A model generated the notes under the pieces. The model was not told where the DNA came from and made no database searches. It worked only from the letters and a program-made list of their open reading frames with translations. A DNA stretch of 41,424 nt from CALFCX01 sp964603025 (lineage in GTDB: Bacteria > Margulisbacteria > WOR-1 > JAKLHX01), in contig CAZRTO010000003.1 of the NCBI GenBank assembly GCA_964603025.1, forward strand, positions 1 through 41,424, read 5' to 3'. Shown here in pieces: positions 1 to 7,438 of the stretch; the stretch's first letter is position 1, and each line of letters starts with the position of its first letter. The position numbers were made by a program, and so were the translations under genes.

Positions 1-2145
1 CGGCCACGCCCCGCCGAAGGCGAGGCTCCGCTAAAGCGGGGCCGAGGGCAGGCAGACATCATCCGTCATCCATCATCCGTCATCCGCCTCTACGAAGCGG
101 CCGACAGCCATACCGAAGCCTGCATTGTAAAAGAGATACTGAAAAACAAGAAAGTATCCGGATCCGATACTGTTGTCGTTCTGCCGGAACATGACATGCT
201 GCTCCCTGTGATAGCGCAGGCTTCCCCTTATATGGAGGATTTCAATATTTCTCTGGGATACCGCCTTGCGAGAAGTTCTGTTTACTATCTGTTGATGTCC
301 ATCTTCAAAGCCCAGAGCTCAAGGAAGAAGAACGGCCATTATTATTCCAGGGACTATCTTGAGGTCCTGATGCATCCCGTCGCCAAGAACTGGGAGGAGG
401 CGGTCGAGAGCCGCAGCGCCAGGATACTTGTGCACACTATAGAGGAAGCTCTCAAAGGACGGACGGTAACGGGAATATCCGGGAGCCTGTTCATAACCCT
501 GAAAGCGGTAGAGGATGACCCGTCGCTTTTATCCCTGGCTGTTGAAGAATCCGGGGCCGGATCGAACGGAGCAGACATGAAAAGGGCGCTGGTGTTCCTG
601 CATGACGTCCTTTTCAGGAACTGGGAGGACATAGGCACATTCTCTCAGCTCGCGGGGGCGGTTTCCAGATTCCTGGACGGCGCCGGGAAGCTGGGTCTAT
701 TAAAAAGCCATCCCATGAACTACGCGGTCGTTGAAAGGCTGTACGAAAAATGCGATGAGATAAAGAACTCTTCGTTCGCTGAAGAGACCTTTTCGAAGGA
801 CGATCTGATGCGGATATTCGATGAGATGATGTCCTCCGAAAAGGTCAACTTCCTGGGGACCCCGCTGAAAGGCGTTCAGGTCCTCGGGCTTTACCAGACC
901 CATTCCATAAGTTTTGACGATGTTATCTTGACCGATGCCAACGAAGGGAGCCTGCCCAAAGTACGCCCAAGCGAGCCGCTGATACCTAAAGAAGCGATGC
1001 TGATGACGGGGCTTGGGCGCGTCGAAAAGACCGAAGAAATAGAAAAATACCAGTTCAGGCGGCTTCTGGCCTCGTCTAAAACGGCGCATATCATCTACCG
1101 AAGCGACGACCGCTCCGAACGGAGCCGTTTTGTCGAGGAATTATTGTTGGAGCAGGAACGCGCTTTAGTACCTGCCTGCCGGTCAGACAGGCTTCAGCGC
1201 TTCAGCACTTCAGCTCCTCTGATCTTGACTGCGGCTTTCAATATCAATCCAATACCGTCAAAGACGCCTGTTAAGAAGACAAAACAGCAGGCGGATTTCC
1301 TCAAGCAGTTCGAATACTCGCCGACATCCGTTAACGCGTATCTTACCTGTCCGGTCAGTTTCTACTATGGTTATGTCCTCAGGCTCAGGGAACGGGAGGA
1401 CATGCTCGAACAGATAGAAGGCCGCGATATAGGCACCTTTATCCACGAGCTTTTTGAGGATGCTTACAGGCCGTTCGCTGGCAGGTCCCCGGTGCTCAAT
1501 GCCGGGTTCTACGAATCGCTCTTTGCCGCGTTCGAGCGCAAGTTCAGTTCCGAACTTGCCATGCGCATCAGGAGCGGGGATTTTATGCTCAAGGAGACCT
1601 TGAAAGCCGCTATAGGCAAGTTCGTCTCGCGCGAACGGACGCGCGATGTGGATAAGGTGATTGAACTCGAAAAAGAATACAGGACGATATTAAAGGTCCG
1701 CGGCAGCGATATCGTTATGAAAGGGAAGATAGACCGCGTTGACCTTATGCGCTCGGGCGAGATAATGATCCTAGATTACAAGACCGGAGGTTCTGATATC
1801 AAACCGTCCACTGATGTCATAGAGGTATCGTCCGCGTCGGGGGACCGAAGAGCGATAAAGAAAAAAATAAAGTCTCTTCAGCTTCCGGTGTACGTCGGTC
1901 TGGTATCCGAGAAGTACGCTTTTGAAAAATTAAATCCCGCTTTGTATTCCATAAAGAATGCCGAGCTTTCCAGTCTTTGGGAGGATCATCTTGGCCTGCC
2001 GGAACGGAAAGAGCTTTATCAGGGATATATGTCCGCTCTTGACTCGCTCCTTTCGGAAATATTGGACCCGTCAAAGGATTTTGAGCCGGATGACAGCGAT
2101 GAACGCATCTGTTCACACTGTCCGTTCTCGATGATGTGCAGGTAG
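1..2145 (+). CDS. AddB-like PD-(D/E)XK nuclease with Fe-S cluster, 5' end outside window
   Basis: Frame 1 is open from the first base, so the N-terminus lies upstream. The visible part resembles the C-terminal half of AddB, the subunit of the AddAB helicase-nuclease that processes double-strand breaks for recombination. A helicase-like stretch reads FDDVILTDANEGSLPKV. The nuclease domain follows, with KGKIDRVDL and ILDYKTGG carrying the expected Asp and Lys catalytic positions. One Cys in LTCPVSFYYGY and three in the C-terminal CSHCPFSMMC match the four-Cys [4Fe-4S] ligand set of AddB nucleases. An ATG at 196 exists, but residues before it (LYEAADSHTEA) look like genuine AddB sequence, so it is not the start. 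Low-complexity insertions interrupt the gene at about 1-87 and 1165-1215 without breaking the frame. The gene converges on the radical SAM gene with a 12-nt gap and no visible terminator. No addA is in the window. Confidence 0.85.
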   Translation, partial: RPRPAEGEAPLKRGRGQADIIRHPSSVIRLYEAADSHTEACIVKEILKNKKVSGSDTVVVLPEHDMLLPVIAQASPYMEDFNISLGYRLARSSVYYLLMSIFKAQSSRKKNGHYYSRDYLEVLMHPVAKNWEEAVESRSARILVHTIEEALKGRTVTGISGSLFITLKAVEDDPSLLSLAVEESGAGSNGADMKRALVFLHDVLFRNWEDIGTFSQLAGAVSRFLDGAGKLGLLKSHPMNYAVVERLYEKCDEIKNSSFAEETFSKDDLMRIFDEMMSSEKVNFLGTPLKGVQVLGLYQTHSISFDDVILTDANEGSLPKVRPSEPLIPKEAMLMTGLGRVEKTEEIEKYQFRRLLASSKTAHIIYRSDDRSERSRFVEELLLEQERALVPACRSDRLQRFSTSAPLILTAAFNINPIPSKTPVKKTKQQADFLKQFEYSPTSVNAYLTCPVSFYYGYVLRLREREDMLEQIEGRDIGTFIHELFEDAYRPFAGRSPVLNAGFYESLFAAFERKFSSELAMRIRSGDFMLKETLKAAIGKFVSRERTRDVDKVIELEKEYRTILKVRGSDIVMKGKIDRVDLMRSGEIMILDYKTGGSDIKPSTDVIEVSSASGDRRAIKKKIKSLQLPVYVGLVSEKYAFEKLNPALYSIKNAELSSLWEDHLGLPERKELYQGYMSALDSLLSEILDPSKDFEPDDSDERICSHCPFSMMCR
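58..85 (+). repeat. Array of four heptamers embedded in the AddB-like gene
   Basis: The 14-bp unit ATCATCCGTCATCC occurs twice in perfect tandem, equivalent to four RTCATCC heptamers. It is translated in frame, giving residues such as IIRHPSSVI, just before conserved AddB-like sequence. A related four-heptamer array lies inside mtaB at 8297-8325 on the other strand. The flanking 1-57 is also repetitive and palindromic (CCCCGC at 9-14 against GCGGGG at 36-41), so the inserted block probably starts before the window. Confidence 0.8.
1171..1215 (+). repeat. Composite short repeat inside the AddB-like gene
   Basis: CCTGCCTGCC is followed by an inverted pair GCCTG (1174-1178) and CAGGC (1188-1192), then three tandem octamers CTTCAGCG, CTTCAGCA and CTTCAGCT (1192-1215). 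The block is translated in frame between the helicase-like part and the nuclease domain, where a linker is expected. CTGCCTGCC is shared, in reverse complement, with 48-57 at the window edge. Confidence 0.65.
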
Positions 2146-2157
2146 AGGCGCCAAATT

Positions 2158-3924
2158 TTATGGGTTGAGCTGTCTTGTTAATTCTTTGTTTTTCTCGGTG
2201 GATTCATCTAACAAACAACGCAACATCCCATTTTCTGAATCCTCGATCTGTCCGTTGCTTAAAGCTTCTCGCAAATCTTTTATTATTGCCAGAAAATCTG
2301 AAGAAAAATATCCGGCATCGAATCTCTCGCCGTCCATATCAATGCATTTCTTTAGGAATAATTTGTCAAGAGTTCTTATCCTGTCTATAAAACCCCTTAT
2401 TACCGAACTGTTGGCATTTCTCCCTTTCCATGACAAAGTGCTGTTTAGATATCTGACCAGGTCTATGCTCTGAGACTCCCACAACTCGAACAATTCCGCG
2501 ACATTTTTAACGGCATTATTTTTATAGCCGATTATTGGATGAGAGACCGTGTCAAGATGGATATCAGGAGATGCATACCCATTTCTTATCAGCCTCTTGG
2601 TGAGCTGACTCCCGGCTTGCGGTCTGAGTGTCGAAAAAATCCTAGAACCATTTTTGTCCAGACCGGTCTGATCTATGAATGACCAGTTATCTCTTAACAC
2701 TTGCATTGTATCTTCTGGCGAGAAAAAAATGAATCCGACTTCATACTGCATTCCGATCACATCTCTTAATAATCTCATTGCCTCCCGGTTCTCTTCAACG
2801 GTTACTCCTTTTGCATATGTCCTGCGCAATTGTGTCGGGCTCCCGGACTCGATCCCAAGGTAAACCTTTTTGAATCCGGCTTCTTTTAAGGTCTGGAAAA
2901 GCTCTATCCTTCTTTTATTCTTTTCATCCTCGCCATCTTTAAATATCGTATCGACCCTTGCTGAAAAATGCGACATCGATATATCTCCATATCTTTTTCT
3001 AAGGGCCATTATTCCTTTTGCAATGTCCTCTGCTCTTTCAATCGTCTCATCTATTTCACAATCTGCCATGCTGCCTAAAAATTCCGAATCATTTGCCCAA
3101 AAAGTAAAACCGTTGTCATAGCCGTATCTGGCCCAGAAAGAATCTCTGCTGAGCCTGATGAACCTTTCCATTCTATCCATCATAAGATCCTTTGAAAAAG
3201 GTCTCCATTGGTGATGTGAGCCAAGATTTTGATACAGCCCTCCTATCGAACAAAAAGTGCATCTGTGCCATGAGCAGCCTCGGCTGAATTCGAGCCCAAG
3301 GCCCCAATCATCCAAAAATAATTCTGGAGCGTTGTCTTGAGTCAGTATCGGATAGCTTGATAGGTCAAGAGCCTGTTTTTGGATGTCTCCTTCAGGGCTA
3401 GTTCTTACATTTGCTATTCCTGAGTAATTATCCGGATTTCCGATATCCGGCAAGCCGGAAGCTCTCTCTACTATTTTGCGCAGCGCTTCTTCTCCCTCTC
3501 CTTCAACAATGCAGATGCCAGCAAAATCCGGGTCTTCCAAAAGCTGCCGGCCTCCGAATGTAGCAATGCTGTTGCCAGCTAATATTAATGGGGTTGGTCT
3601 TATAGCCTTGGCTGTTCTGATAAAATGAGCCGCAGCCTCTTTTGTTTCCCATTTCATGGAAAGACCGACTATATCAGGCTTTTCACTTGTTAGTCTAGCT
3701 GACATATCGAAAAGCGCACGGTTATATCTAGTATCATGGTTTGTTATAGTTTTATATTCCGGGGAGTCTAATGTGTCTTGCATATCCATTATGCTTACAT
3801 TGACAGGAGCGGCGGACTTTGCCCTTAGATATCCTCCAAGGATTCGGACGGATAATGGTCCAAGAGGACGGACATAATAATTGCGAGACGCCAGATTGAT
3901 AAGAGAAACATTTATCCCAGCCAT
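2158..3924 (-). CDS. B12-binding-domain radical SAM protein with variant CX4CX2C cluster motif
   Basis: The 588-residue protein starts at an ATG behind AGGAG with a 7-nt spacer. Residues 1 to about 160 look like the cobalamin-binding Rossmann domain of class B radical SAM enzymes, with IVGLSM, LILAGNSIATFGG and the VEGEGEEALRKIVE segment. The radical SAM core begins at FSRGCSWHRCTFC. Its cysteines C217, C222 and C225 give CX4CX2C, not the usual CX3CX2C; the codons confirm this. VYLGIESGSPTQLRR is the later core strand typical of the family. Such enzymes use [4Fe-4S] and S-adenosylmethionine, often with cobalamin, for methylations, rearrangements or ring formation; the substrate here is unknown. 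It is the last gene of an apparent operon with two paralogous unknown proteins (86 nt downstream of the 4011-4952 gene). By hand count two lines of this gene are near 40-42% G+C, against 58% in a line of the preceding gene, which could mean recent acquisition. Confidence 0.88.
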   Translation of the reverse strand: MAGINVSLINLASRNYYVRPLGPLSVRILGGYLRAKSAAPVNVSIMDMQDTLDSPEYKTITNHDTRYNRALFDMSARLTSEKPDIVGLSMKWETKEAAAHFIRTAKAIRPTPLILAGNSIATFGGRQLLEDPDFAGICIVEGEGEEALRKIVERASGLPDIGNPDNYSGIANVRTSPEGDIQKQALDLSSYPILTQDNAPELFLDDWGLGLEFSRGCSWHRCTFCSIGGLYQNLGSHHQWRPFSKDLMMDRMERFIRLSRDSFWARYGYDNGFTFWANDSEFLGSMADCEIDETIERAEDIAKGIMALRKRYGDISMSHFSARVDTIFKDGEDEKNKRRIELFQTLKEAGFKKVYLGIESGSPTQLRRTYAKGVTVEENREAMRLLRDVIGMQYEVGFIFFSPEDTMQVLRDNWSFIDQTGLDKNGSRIFSTLRPQAGSQLTKRLIRNGYASPDIHLDTVSHPIIGYKNNAVKNVAELFELWESQSIDLVRYLNSTLSWKGRNANSSVIRGFIDRIRTLDKLFLKKCIDMDGERFDAGYFSSDFLAIIKDLREALSNGQIEDSENGMLRCLLDESTEKNKELTRQLNP

Positions 3925-4010
3925 TGTTGATCTCCTTCTGTCTTTATATCGGAGAAAAATGTGGAAAATCTCATTCGGTCTTTACAAGCCCTCGAGTTCG
4001 GAGCACAGGG

Positions 4011-4952
4011 CTATTCTCTGAATATGATCCGGCCTTTTATCGGCGCGGTGCTTTCATGTTCGAGCGGTCTTCTGATGCAAAAACTCAACTCTGTCCTCGA
4101 CCCGCTGATTTCTTTTGCCGTAATATGTATCACCCTTTCGCCGTCTTTTGAGGGCAGTTTAAGCGGTTCAAGTACAGTATCTATCTTCTTCGGGTCCCAC
4201 GAGCGAGATCCAAGGAATGTTCTTATTGCGATAGAGACCGCTTGTGCCGGATATGGGAACTTTGCCGGATGTAAGATGTTAAAACCGAACGAGCATTTCT
4301 TGTCAGGATGGTTTTCGCAGTGCTCAAAAACAGGCGGAGCTGGGAAAGACAGAACATTATTAAGATCTGCATCCTGCGGCAACGCCTGGCGGGCCAGATC
4401 GCCGAGGGTTTTTATTTGGCATCGAAAAAAAGCATTGTTGGAAGCTTCGTTTAAAAAGTACAGGTCGTTAGTCGTTCCGCCGACAAGGTTCGTATCTGCG
4501 GAAAAAGAACTTTCAATAAGAAATCTGGAAATAGTTACGAAACCTTGGAATGCTGATATGTTCTCTTCATCATCCAGGTTCATGCCTGCTAATGTCGGAG
4601 TAAGTGAAATCCAGGTCTTCTTGTTGTCCGAGATCGATGATTCAGTAATTCCTCTGAAAGGGTTTTCGTCAATATTAGGGAAGAGGATATTCGAATGCGC
4701 TCCTTTCAGCGAAGGCAAGTATCCGAATCTGATTAAGCCGTTATCGGTGGCGACATTAAAACACGTTACTTTTTCATCGTTCTGTTTGTAATCATGATAT
4801 AGGCGGCTATTTGGATCAAGGATCATGTCCGTGTGGTGCCTGAATTCAACTGTGTTAACGATCCGCGGTCTCTCCATCCCATGCCGCCACAGCGATATCC
4901 GCGTGATGCCGCTGGGGGGGATGGGGCTTGAGGTTGCGCCGTATATTTTCAT
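4011..4952 (-). CDS. Uncharacterised protein, paralogue of the 5021-5683 product
   Basis: I do not recognise a family for this 313-residue protein. It has no signal peptide or membrane segment, so it is probably cytosolic. Its first 195 residues or so match the upstream neighbour in order. PPSGITRISLWRHG aligns with PPSGITKFRLWRTG, CFNVATDNGLIRFGYL with LFNIAIDGDILYLGLI, GFVTISRFLIES with GSIRIARFFVKN, and IKTLGDLARQAL with IVTISDLAHKAL. The remaining 120 residues are unique and include EHCENHPDKKC, a Cys pair with a nearby His that might bind metal. The ATG at 4952 has a weak GAGAAAG ribosome site. It lies 68 nt after the first paralogue and 86 nt before the radical SAM gene on the same strand. 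A long plus-strand frame overlaps it, but the paralogy supports the minus strand. Confidence 0.78.
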   Translation of the reverse strand: MKIYGATSSPIPPSGITRISLWRHGMERPRIVNTVEFRHHTDMILDPNSRLYHDYKQNDEKVTCFNVATDNGLIRFGYLPSLKGAHSNILFPNIDENPFRGITESSISDNKKTWISLTPTLAGMNLDDEENISAFQGFVTISRFLIESSFSADTNLVGGTTNDLYFLNEASNNAFFRCQIKTLGDLARQALPQDADLNNVLSFPAPPVFEHCENHPDKKCSFGFNILHPAKFPYPAQAVSIAIRTFLGSRSWDPKKIDTVLEPLKLPSKDGERVIHITAKEISGSRTELSFCIRRPLEHESTAPIKGRIIFRE

Positions 4953-5020
4953 TAGTATTTCTTTCTCAATGGCATCTGTTTATTCATCGAAAATCATTGA
5001 TGAGGATTTCAAGCGGGGGG

Positions 5021-5683
5021 TCAGCTTCCGGTGGCTGAGCCGTCACTACCCAGGAACTCTCCCGAAAGCGCCTTGTGGGCAAGGTCTGAGATCGTTACTA
5101 TGGGCCGGGGATCGTACGGCGGTTTTGTCAGCCGGCACAGATCAAATTCCATCGACGGATCCATCCTGGTCCATGCCGGGAGCCCGTTCTTTACAAAAAA
5201 GCGCGCGATACGTATAGAGCCGTCGAAAGCAGCGGCCTTGTAATCCTGTCCCAGAGAGTATATCAGCGAGTTCGTCGCGGACAACAGCATATTGACGGCT
5301 CCGGTCTTTGATATTTCCGTATTTCCGGTGAATCTATGCCCTGAATTGAAGGGCGCGTGTATATCGAGATGATTCGCGCGCTCGTTCTTTTTAAGCGTTA
5401 TCAGACCCAGGTATAATATGTCCCCGTCGATAGCGATGTTAAACAGAGTTTTTTTATGCCCAAGTTCCGCGATCGCCTTTCGCATCTCAAACAAGCCCGG
5501 CGAGCGGAATCCTTTGTCTCCCGTTCTCCATAACCTGAATTTTGTTATGCCTGAAGGCGGGGCGGCGATCAGTTCAGAAACTGCCCTGTCGCGTATCATT
5601 GCAAGAGAATTTACAACAGAGTGCAGTGCCGGGCCGCGGTTGAGGGGCGCGGCATGCGCCGGTATTAGCCTAATATTGGTCAA
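5021..5683 (-). CDS. Uncharacterised protein, first gene of the radical SAM-linked locus
   Basis: This 220-residue protein of unknown function is a paralogue of the next gene. The shared core is PPSGIT(K/R)xxLWRxG, then (L/C)FNxAxD followed by two hydrophobic strands, then a (V/I)xIxRF strand, and an LA(R/H)(Q/K)AL helix near the end. The duplicate architecture and the lack of export signals suggest soluble partner proteins. The start is a TTG at 5683, chosen because GAGGGG sits 8 nt upstream; the next in-frame ATG (IRDRAVSEL) lacks a ribosome site and would still keep the whole shared core. It diverges from rmuC across 76 nt. GATAAT-like boxes on the minus strand in that gap could be its promoter. 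What it does, and whether it is a substrate or partner of the radical SAM enzyme, cannot be told from sequence alone. Confidence 0.75.
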   Translation of the reverse strand: MTNIRLIPAHAAPLNRGPALHSVVNSLAMIRDRAVSELIAAPPSGITKFRLWRTGDKGFRSPGLFEMRKAIAELGHKKTLFNIAIDGDILYLGLITLKKNERANHLDIHAPFNSGHRFTGNTEISKTGAVNMLLSATNSLIYSLGQDYKAAAFDGSIRIARFFVKNGLPAWTRMDPSMEFDLCRLTKPPYDPRPIVTISDLAHKALSGEFLGSDGSATGS

Positions 5684-5741
5684 TTGTATATCCCCTCATA
5701 TTATCTTATCGCCCAAAACAGGGGCCTGATTTCACTTTGTG

Positions 5742-5750
5742 TGATAAAAT
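5742..5750 (+). promoter_or_regulatory. Extended -10 promoter element of rmuC
   Basis: TGATAAAAT fits TGnTAtAAT. Only 9 nt separate it from the rmuC ATG, so transcription should begin 2-3 nt before the start codon. There is no Shine-Dalgarno sequence and no convincing -35 box. Confidence 0.6.
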
Positions 5751-5759
5751 ATCTACACG

Positions 5760-6887
5760 ATGGCATATGTAGCGGTATTCATCCTCGGTTCCATTTTTGG
5801 CGCGGCTGCTGTGTTCCTGATCAACAGGTCGCAAATGTCGCATCTAAAAGACTCGTTCAAGGCGCTTTCTTCCGATGTTTTTTCCAAGAACGCCCAGGAT
5901 TTCCTTGCGATGGCCAACGAGGTCCTGTCGAAGTACACAAAGACCGGCGAGAACACTCTCGAAAGCAAAAAGCAGCTTATCGACCAGACTCTGGGCAACA
6001 TGAAGGACGATCTGGTGAAAGTTGCCGACCTGATGAAGACGCTCGAAAAGGACAGGGAGAACAAGTTCGGCGAGATTTCCACTCAGTTAAAATATACGGT
6101 CGAACAGACCACCAGGCTTCAGGACACGACGAACAAACTTCAAAGTGTTCTGGCCAGCACCAAGGCAAGAGGGCAGTGGGGCGAGCGGATGGCGGAGGAT
6201 GTGCTGCGCCTGGCGGGATTTGTCGAAGGGATAAATTACAGAAAGCAAAAAGCTCTCGAGTTCAGCACAAAAAGGCCGGATTATTCGTTTATTTTGCCGC
6301 AGGGCCAGATAGTCAACATGGACGTGAAATTCCCGCTCAACAGCTATCTTCAGTTTGTCGCCTCAGATAACGAAGTCGAAAAAAAGAGCTACAAAGAACA
6401 GTTCTTGCGAGATGTGAAGGGGCGGATCAAGGAAGTGACGACCAGGGACTATATTAATCCTGAAGATAATACTGTTGATTATGTGATAGTTTTTGTTCCC
6501 AACGAACAGGTCTATTCTTTCATCAATGAGTCCGACAACACGATCCTGGACGAAGCACTTAAAAATAAAGTGATCTTTTGTTCGCCGCTCACGCTTTACG
6601 CGATACTTGCGGTGATAAGGCAGGCGATGGACAACTTCAAGCTGGAAAAGACCGCGGCCGAGATGTCCGGTCTTTTCGGCACGTTCTACAAGCAGTGGGC
6701 CATGTTCACAAAGTCCATGGAAAAGATGGGCAAAAGTATCGACGACGCCCAGAAGGAGTTCCAGGTGCTTGTTTCAACCCGCCGCAACCAGCTGGAGCGG
6801 CCTCTCAAGAAGATCGAGGACCTGCGCGTGAGCAAGGGGATCCCGATAGCCGCGGAAGAGAACGGGACAAAAGAGCTTACAGAATAA
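5760..6887 (+). CDS. rmuC: RmuC-family DNA recombination protein
   Basis: RmuC limits recombination-associated rearrangements and contains a PD-(D/E)XK-like nuclease fold. This 375-residue copy begins with a hydrophobic segment (YVAVFILGSIFGAAAVFLI) that should anchor it in the membrane, followed by a coiled-coil region to about residue 135. The conserved family core is plain: KARGQWGERMAEDVLRLAGF, then RPDYSFILPQGQIVNMDVKFPL with the acidic and Lys positions of the nuclease core, and YVIVFVPNEQVYSFI. The start codon follows an extended -10 box by 9 nt without a ribosome binding site, so the message may be leaderless. It diverges from the unknown-protein locus and is followed 18 nt later by an OsmC-family gene, probably cotranscribed. 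Confidence 0.92.
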   Translation: MAYVAVFILGSIFGAAAVFLINRSQMSHLKDSFKALSSDVFSKNAQDFLAMANEVLSKYTKTGENTLESKKQLIDQTLGNMKDDLVKVADLMKTLEKDRENKFGEISTQLKYTVEQTTRLQDTTNKLQSVLASTKARGQWGERMAEDVLRLAGFVEGINYRKQKALEFSTKRPDYSFILPQGQIVNMDVKFPLNSYLQFVASDNEVEKKSYKEQFLRDVKGRIKEVTTRDYINPEDNTVDYVIVFVPNEQVYSFINESDNTILDEALKNKVIFCSPLTLYAILAVIRQAMDNFKLEKTAAEMSGLFGTFYKQWAMFTKSMEKMGKSIDDAQKEFQVLVSTRRNQLERPLKKIEDLRVSKGIPIAAEENGTKELTE

Positions 6888-6905
6888 TTTCGGAGGTAAA
6901 CAAAT

Positions 6906-7292
6906 ATGATGTACAAAGTCGAGGTCAAGAACAAAGGCGGGTCGGAAGTCTATGTTAAATCCGCGTCAGGACAGTTCGCGGTGGATCTGGACGGCAAGAC
7001 CGGCGTGACACCGCTGGACGCGCTGCTCGGATCGCTCGGCTCCTGTATGGCCTATTTTATAAGAAAATTCGCAAAGTCCGCGAATATCCAGATGGATATG
7101 TTCAAGCTCGATCTTGAAGCCGATCTTGTCTCTGATAACGGCTACAAGTTCAAAAAGATCAACGTTGCGATCGATACAGATGGGGCAGTCCTGGATGACG
7201 CGAAAAAAATGTCGCTTGTCGAATTTGTCAAGAATTGTCCGACGCATAACACGCTGAGAAGCGGGCCGGAAATAGAGATAAAAGTATTGTAG
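6906..7292 (+). CDS. OsmC/Ohr-family protein
   Basis: The family reduces organic hydroperoxides with two redox cysteines. Both are present in this 128-residue protein: C47 in LGSLGSCMAYF and C111 in VKNCPTHNTL, near the usual spacing. The N-terminal strands and GVTPLDALLGSLGSC are typical OsmC sequence. GGAGG at 6891-6895 serves either the ATG at 6906 or the second ATG at 6909. It sits 18 nt behind rmuC and converges on mtaB across a 146-nt repeat-containing gap. It is a short form, so I assign it to the superfamily and do not separate OsmC from Ohr or YhfA-like members. Confidence 0.87.
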   Translation: MMYKVEVKNKGGSEVYVKSASGQFAVDLDGKTGVTPLDALLGSLGSCMAYFIRKFAKSANIQMDMFKLDLEADLVSDNGYKFKKINVAIDTDGAVLDDAKKMSLVEFVKNCPTHNTLRSGPEIEIKVL

Positions 7293-7328
7293 AAAGGGCC
7301 CATAAAGGCCCGTAAAGGCATAAAAGGC
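7293..7328 (+). repeat. Dispersed GGCCCRTAAAG repeat, copy A
   Basis: Directly after the OsmC stop codon lies AAGGGCCCATAAAGGCCC followed by GTAAAGGCATAAAAGGC. The reverse complement of 33031-33067 is nearly the same sequence over about 34 bases, and 32947-32969 is a shorter same-strand relative. It is non-coding here. Confidence 0.7.
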
Positions 7329-7378
7329 GGAAGACTCGCAGCTTACAGCACGCTCCCTTCGACAAGCTCAAGGTCGCT

Positions 7379-7410
7379 ACGGCTAACGGCTTTCTGAAAC
7401 CGTTAGCCGT
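7379..7410. repeat. 11-bp inverted repeat between convergent genes
   Basis: ACGGCTAACGG (7379-7389) and CCGTTAGCCGT (7400-7410) are perfect inverted copies around a 10-nt loop, with a weaker outer pairing (TACAGC near 7344, GCTGTA near 7413). It sits between the convergent OsmC-like and mtaB genes, so it could end transcription from both sides, but there is no T-run on either strand. CTTCGACAAGCTCAAGG at 7358-7374 resembles a short repeat seen in many bacterial genomes. The rest of 7329-7438 shows nothing else I can name. Confidence 0.6.
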
Positions 7411-7438
7411 GAGCTGTAGGCCCGACAGGGCCGTGCCG

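Noticed and set aside
58..85. The heptamer array as a CRISPR or minisatellite
   Set aside because: There are no spacers, the units are 7 bp, and the array is translated inside a gene.
3961..4791. A 276-residue open frame on the plus strand opposite the 313-residue unknown protein
   Set aside because: The minus-strand protein is a paralogue of its neighbour, has a ribosome site and fits the operon; the plus-strand product has no recognisable features.
7358..7374. CTTCGACAAGCTCAAGG as a distinct element
   Set aside because: It resembles a short repeat common in many genomes, but only one copy is in this window, so no claim can be made.
7379..7410. The inverted repeat as an intrinsic terminator
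   Set aside because: The stem is good, but no T-run follows it on either strand, so it is listed as a repeat only.
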